Source: a virus. Taken from it: 23,219 bases of DNA. A program made the translations under genes and the position numbers. The notes beneath the pieces were generated by a model that worked only from the letters and a program-made list of their open reading frames with translations, ran no database searches and was not told the DNA's origin. Below are positions 20,695-23,219 of this stretch, in pieces. Every line of letters begins with the position of its first letter. Position 1 is the first letter of the stretch. The DNA lies in the IMG/VR virus record IMGVR_UViG_3300001041_000061, positions 1 through 23,219 of that record; one strand, given 5' to 3'.

Positions 20695-20718
20695 CTCCTC
20701 TCTATATAATACGTATAC

Positions 20719-22179
20719 TTAATCGCAATAAGACCATAAAAGTTTTTCGTTTGTTATAGGGTGTTTTCCTGCGAAATCCAACTTATTGTTACAACAAGCA
20801 GATATGTTATTTACATTATATTCTCTACTTGCCTCTGCTAGAGAATTAAAAACTTCACCTGTTGTTAAACATACTACTTTTTTACTTCCTTGTCCCCCTT
20901 GTAAAATACCATTCGCTTTTTGCTTTTCTTTTGGGTTATAATTACACCATCCCAAAATAACTCCTTGCTTTAAATAATTTGTAACAGTACCTCTGTTTAA
21001 TTTTAGTTCATTTGCTATTCCTAATGTGCTTGTAATTCCTGAAGACCATAGGTCGCAAGATTTTTTTACAAAACTAGAACATGCAAATTCATGACATTTT
21101 AACCAATCAATATCATCTTCTTTGAAGTTTAATAATATAGGCAATTTACTGTTCATAATACTATTTTTAATCCATTTCATTTCCGATTTTCTACAATCTA
21201 ATATTATGTAATTTTTAATACCATTTACTTTAGCAAGTTGTTCTTTACTTTTATCATTTTTCTGTGTTTCATTTAAAGAGGTTATCCAATTTTTGTTTTC
21301 CTTATAGTGTTGTAATCCGTGAGTTTCGACAATTCCATTTATTTTAGTGATATAATTATCATATTTATAATCTCCACACCATTCAAATGTTATTTTGCTT
21401 AATTGTGTTTTAAATTCCAAGTTCAATTGTTCAAACACACTAAACAAAAACTTTTCTGAGTAAAATCCATCTGAGCATTTAGGACAAGAAAGTCCACTTT
21501 TTATAAATCGTCTAGGAGTTATTGGTTTTTCATATCCACAATCAGGGCATTTCATAAGAAGTTTTTCTGCTGTACCAACTGAATAATTTAATGCATCTTC
21601 TTTATTTACTAGATGTTTTACTAATTCTGGATTTGTTACTGCAATTGCATTACATTGATAGCAATCAATATTTCCATTCTTCCTAACAACAAAATTAGCT
21701 ATATTTTTCCTCTCTGAAATATGTTCAGGATTGTCCAAACATTTAAACCAATACCCCTTAAAATTTTCCCCTTGTGATCTATAACTTATTTCACTTGGTT
21801 TTAATTTATTTAAATCATAATCCCATCTATCTAATACATCTTGTCTATTATTTTCAATACACCATTGATAAAATGATTTAGATTTATCTAACCTAATTTT
21901 TGTTATTTTTTCTTTTCCAAATAATTCGTAAGCACATCTATTACAATAATATTTTTCATCTTCTTTAACGTATCTTTTATAATTGGCCCAAGTTATATTT
22001 TTTAATATTTCACCACATCCATCACATTGAACATCAATTAAGATACGTGACCAATCTTGTAAATCTTCAACTCTAACTTCAAATTCTTCTTTCCATTTTG
22101 TAAAAATATATTTCTTATCTTCGTACCATTTTTTATTTTTCGGATTCCATTGCGTAAATACTGTTTTTGTTAAAATCAT
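20719..22179 (-). CDS. Homing endonuclease: zinc ribbons, Vsr-like nuclease core, NUMOD1
   Basis: 486 residues from the ATG at 22179 (AAAGGAG upstream); an in-frame GTG at 22245 behind GAGGAG could add 22 residues, so two starts are possible. The N-terminus 'LTKTVFTQWN...KKWYEDKKY' and 'EFEVRVEDL' parallels the HNH enzyme at 3422-4786. Zinc ribbons follow: CDGCGE/CNRC, CLDN/CYQC, CPDCGY/CPKC. A Vsr-like core follows: YKYDNYITKINGIVETHGLQHY then 'NDKSKEQLAKVNGIKNYIILDCR', giving D...E..G..H. An HTH (ANELKLNRGTVTNYLKQG) and a C-terminal NUMOD1 (VVCLTTGEVFNSLAEASREY...LLWSYC) bind DNA. It sits after its own promoter (22263-22291). Confidence 0.85.
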   Translation of the reverse strand: MILTKTVFTQWNPKNKKWYEDKKYIFTKWKEEFEVRVEDLQDWSRILIDVQCDGCGEILKNITWANYKRYVKEDEKYYCNRCAYELFGKEKITKIRLDKSKSFYQWCIENNRQDVLDRWDYDLNKLKPSEISYRSQGENFKGYWFKCLDNPEHISERKNIANFVVRKNGNIDCYQCNAIAVTNPELVKHLVNKEDALNYSVGTAEKLLMKCPDCGYEKPITPRRFIKSGLSCPKCSDGFYSEKFLFSVFEQLNLEFKTQLSKITFEWCGDYKYDNYITKINGIVETHGLQHYKENKNWITSLNETQKNDKSKEQLAKVNGIKNYIILDCRKSEMKWIKNSIMNSKLPILLNFKEDDIDWLKCHEFACSSFVKKSCDLWSSGITSTLGIANELKLNRGTVTNYLKQGVILGWCNYNPKEKQKANGILQGGQGSKKVVCLTTGEVFNSLAEASREYNVNNISACCNNKLDFAGKHPITNEKLLWSYCD

Positions 22180-22262
22180 ATTTTTCATCTCCTTTACATT
22201 ATATTTACATAGTATGTACCAATATATTTTAGAATTACTTTTCACCTCCTCTTCCTGTAATC

Positions 22263-22291
22263 ATTATACCATATTACTTATTGAATTGCAA
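22263..22291 (-). promoter_or_regulatory. Sigma-A-like promoter of the Vsr/NUMOD1 endonuclease
   Basis: TTGCAA (22291-22286), 17 bases, TATAAT (22268-22263), start near 22256. A strong GAGGAGGTG follows 10-20 bases later, then the second ribosome site used for the ATG at 22179. Independent expression fits a mobile endonuclease. Confidence 0.75.
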
Positions 22292-22332
22292 ATAATTATT
22301 TTACTATTTACAAAACAAAAATCATACTCCTT

Positions 22333-22614
22333 TTACATCGTACAATTATACAAATCCTTCATCTCATCTTTTAAAGATCCATATCCATATTTATAATCTA
22401 ATCTAGGAAATATAGTAACTGAGCGTTTCCAATCCATATGCTCTATAGTTAGAATAATTTCATGCCCTATACTGTGTCCTTCATTATCAAGTTTGTCATA
22501 TTGACTGACTATGAATTTAGGAGGAGAATCTGTATCATTTTTGTATTCTTGTTTGCATATTTTATCTACTGCAAATTGAATGGAATCAATAATGTTTATG
22601 TATTCTAATTTCAT
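22333..22614 (-). CDS. 93-residue protein of unknown function
   Basis: ATG start with AGGAAGTG upstream. It opens with a helix (MKLEYINIIDSIQFAVDKI), then beta-rich sequence (PPKFIVSQYDKLDNEGHSIG, 'EIILTIEHMDWKRSVTIFPRLDY') and a short C-terminal helix. No recognised motif. It is the second gene of a short transcript started at the promoter near 22911-22939, directly after the zinc-ribbon gene (17 bases). Confidence 0.7.
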   Translation of the reverse strand: MKLEYINIIDSIQFAVDKICKQEYKNDTDSPPKFIVSQYDKLDNEGHSIGHEIILTIEHMDWKRSVTIFPRLDYKYGYGSLKDEMKDLYNCTM

Positions 22615-22631
22615 TTGTTATTTCACTTCCT

Positions 22632-22811
22632 TTATACATCAAATTCAACTTCGTATTCATAATTACATTGTGGACATTGTACCTCATAATTATCTCCACC
22701 ATGCAAATAACGTGGTTTAAAATTACATTTAGGACAATTAAATTCATCAGGTAGATGTTGATGTTTTATAATCAATTTGTTTACAAATGGTGACAACCAA
22801 TCATTATCCAT
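22632..22811 (-). CDS. 59-residue zinc-ribbon protein
   Basis: ATG at 22811 behind a consensus AAAGGAGGTG. CPKC (26-29) and CPQC (46-49), 16 residues apart, make a classic zinc ribbon; the end is acidic (YEYEVEFDV). It is the first gene of a transcript beginning near 22903 and has a large leader hairpin. Such small ribbons bind nucleic acids or remodel host transcription; this position behind a strong host-type promoter suggests early expression. Confidence 0.8.
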   Translation of the reverse strand: MDNDWLSPFVNKLIIKHQHLPDEFNCPKCNFKPRYLHGGDNYEVQCPQCNYEYEVEFDV

Positions 22812-22840
22812 ATTTTCACCTCCTTTTATTGTTAGATTTT

Positions 22841-22903
22841 GAGGTAAGGGGTTTACATATTTAATTGCAAAGTTTTAATATGTAAACATACGCCCCGTAC
22901 CTC
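22841..22903 (-). promoter_or_regulatory. Leader stem-loop at the transcript start
   Basis: GAGGTA/TACCTC (6 bp) and GTTTACATATT/AATATGTAAAC (11 bp perfect; 22851-22861 with 22877-22887) with a 15-base loop. The stem begins at about the predicted first transcribed base. Such 5'-terminal stems stabilise mRNA; it ends about 20 bases before the ribosome site. Confidence 0.65.
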
Positions 22904-22910
22904 TATATAC

Positions 22911-22939
22911 AGTATATCATTTAGTCAATGTTATGTCAA
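22911..22939 (-). promoter_or_regulatory. Strong sigma-A-like promoter of the zinc-ribbon transcript
   Basis: TTGACA (22939-22934), 17 bases, TATACT (22916-22911). Perfect -35, 5/6 -10, optimal spacing; start near 22903. It would be read by host RNA polymerase, consistent with early genes. Confidence 0.8.
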
Positions 22940-22964
22940 ATAAATTTATTTATTAATTTAAAAA

Positions 22965-23219
22965 CTATTTAGAAAAAACATTATGTAATTCATGACCATT
23001 TGTTTTATGTCTAAGCAATAAATATCTCTTAATAGTATCACTTAATTCAATCTTATTACTCGCTCTTGAAATCCCGACATATACAATCGCCATCTCTTCA
23101 AATAGGTTGTTATTAACTTTCTTTTTATCTGGATCAACTTCAATAAACTTATTATAATATTCACTTTCAATATCAAAATGATCATCACTAATATATACAG
23201 GTATTGAATAAGTTTGGCC
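22965..23219 (-). CDS. UvrD/Rep-type superfamily 1 helicase, C-terminal fragment (runs off the right edge)
   Basis: The last 84 residues of a larger protein. 'MAIVYVGISRASNKIEL' matches helicase motif VI ('YVA.TRA...L') and the preceding 'GQTYSIPVYISDDHF' fits motif V ('G.T...V.V'), with an acidic insert between them. The remaining residues form a short basic C-terminus. SF1A helicases unwind DNA 3'-5' in replication or recombination. The upstream part, including Walker motifs, is outside the window, so subfamily is undecided. Confidence 0.75.
   Translation of the reverse strand, partial: GQTYSIPVYISDDHFDIESEYYNKFIEVDPDKKKVNNNLFEEMAIVYVGISRASNKIELSDTIKRYLLLRHKTNGHELHNVFSK

Noticed and set aside
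22180-22245. GTG start giving a longer endonuclease as the only start
   Set aside because: The N-terminal alignment with the HNH enzyme begins at the later ATG, which has its own ribosome site; the GTG is kept as an alternative only.

Overview
The window is a piece of a large, strongly A+T-rich tailed-phage or prophage genome from a low-GC Gram-positive (Firmicutes) host. Reasons: strong AGGAGG-type ribosome sites, sigma-A-like promoters, portal/terminase genes, a phage tRNA, HU, PhoH, a ClpP-like protease and many homing endonucleases. Every supported gene lies on the minus strand, so transcription runs from the right edge to the left edge. The two edges cut a UvrD-type helicase (right) and a probable portal protein (left).

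Layout in transcription order (right to left): helicase C-terminus; a good promoter with a leader hairpin; two small genes (one zinc ribbon); a second good promoter and a Vsr-like/NUMOD1 homing endonuclease; small unknown genes; a structured gap; a C5-cytosine DNA methyltransferase; two small genes; a promoter; a Vsr-like homing endonuclease whose stop overlaps the start of an 898-residue two-barrel single-subunit RNA polymerase; a gap of about 590 bases rich in RNA structure; an 88-residue protein and a PIN-PhoH ATPase; a GIY-YIG homing endonuclease; HU; tRNA-Thr(UGU); a small acidic protein; a PBECR-like nuclease; a second structured gap of about 480 bases; a small zinc ribbon; a calcineurin-like phosphoesterase; ClpP-like protease; an acidic protein; an HNH homing endonuclease; a zinc-finger/coiled-coil protein; terminase large subunit (split over two frames); portal.

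The most important gene is the RNA polymerase. It carries the DPBB-type signatures of the QDE-1/eukaryotic RdRP/YonO superfamily (TDGQG box, RNPHINSGNV box, D-x-D-x-D metal triad). YonO of Bacillus phage SPbeta is a DNA-dependent RNA polymerase of this family. From memory, the order portal, terminase, small acidic protein, HU, polymerase resembles the SPbeta yonE-yonO stretch, so this may be an SPbeta-type core interrupted by four homing endonucleases from three nuclease classes.

The second theme is RNA structure in the gaps. Three gaps hold compact folds read by eye on the transcribed strand: a three-way junction, a cloverleaf with a GAAA tetraloop, a textbook H-type pseudoknot followed by a terminator/antiterminator-like pair, and a 500-base region with a long bulged stem and interleaved pairings. 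Two of the folds share the word CCTGAGATG. I could not match any of them to a known class from memory; all are hand-folded and unverified.

The third theme is the terminase large subunit. A 42-codon open frame encodes its classic N-terminus and ends at GGT-TAG-T; the remainder is in the +1 frame. This is either a programmed +1 frameshift, a real lesion or a sequence error.
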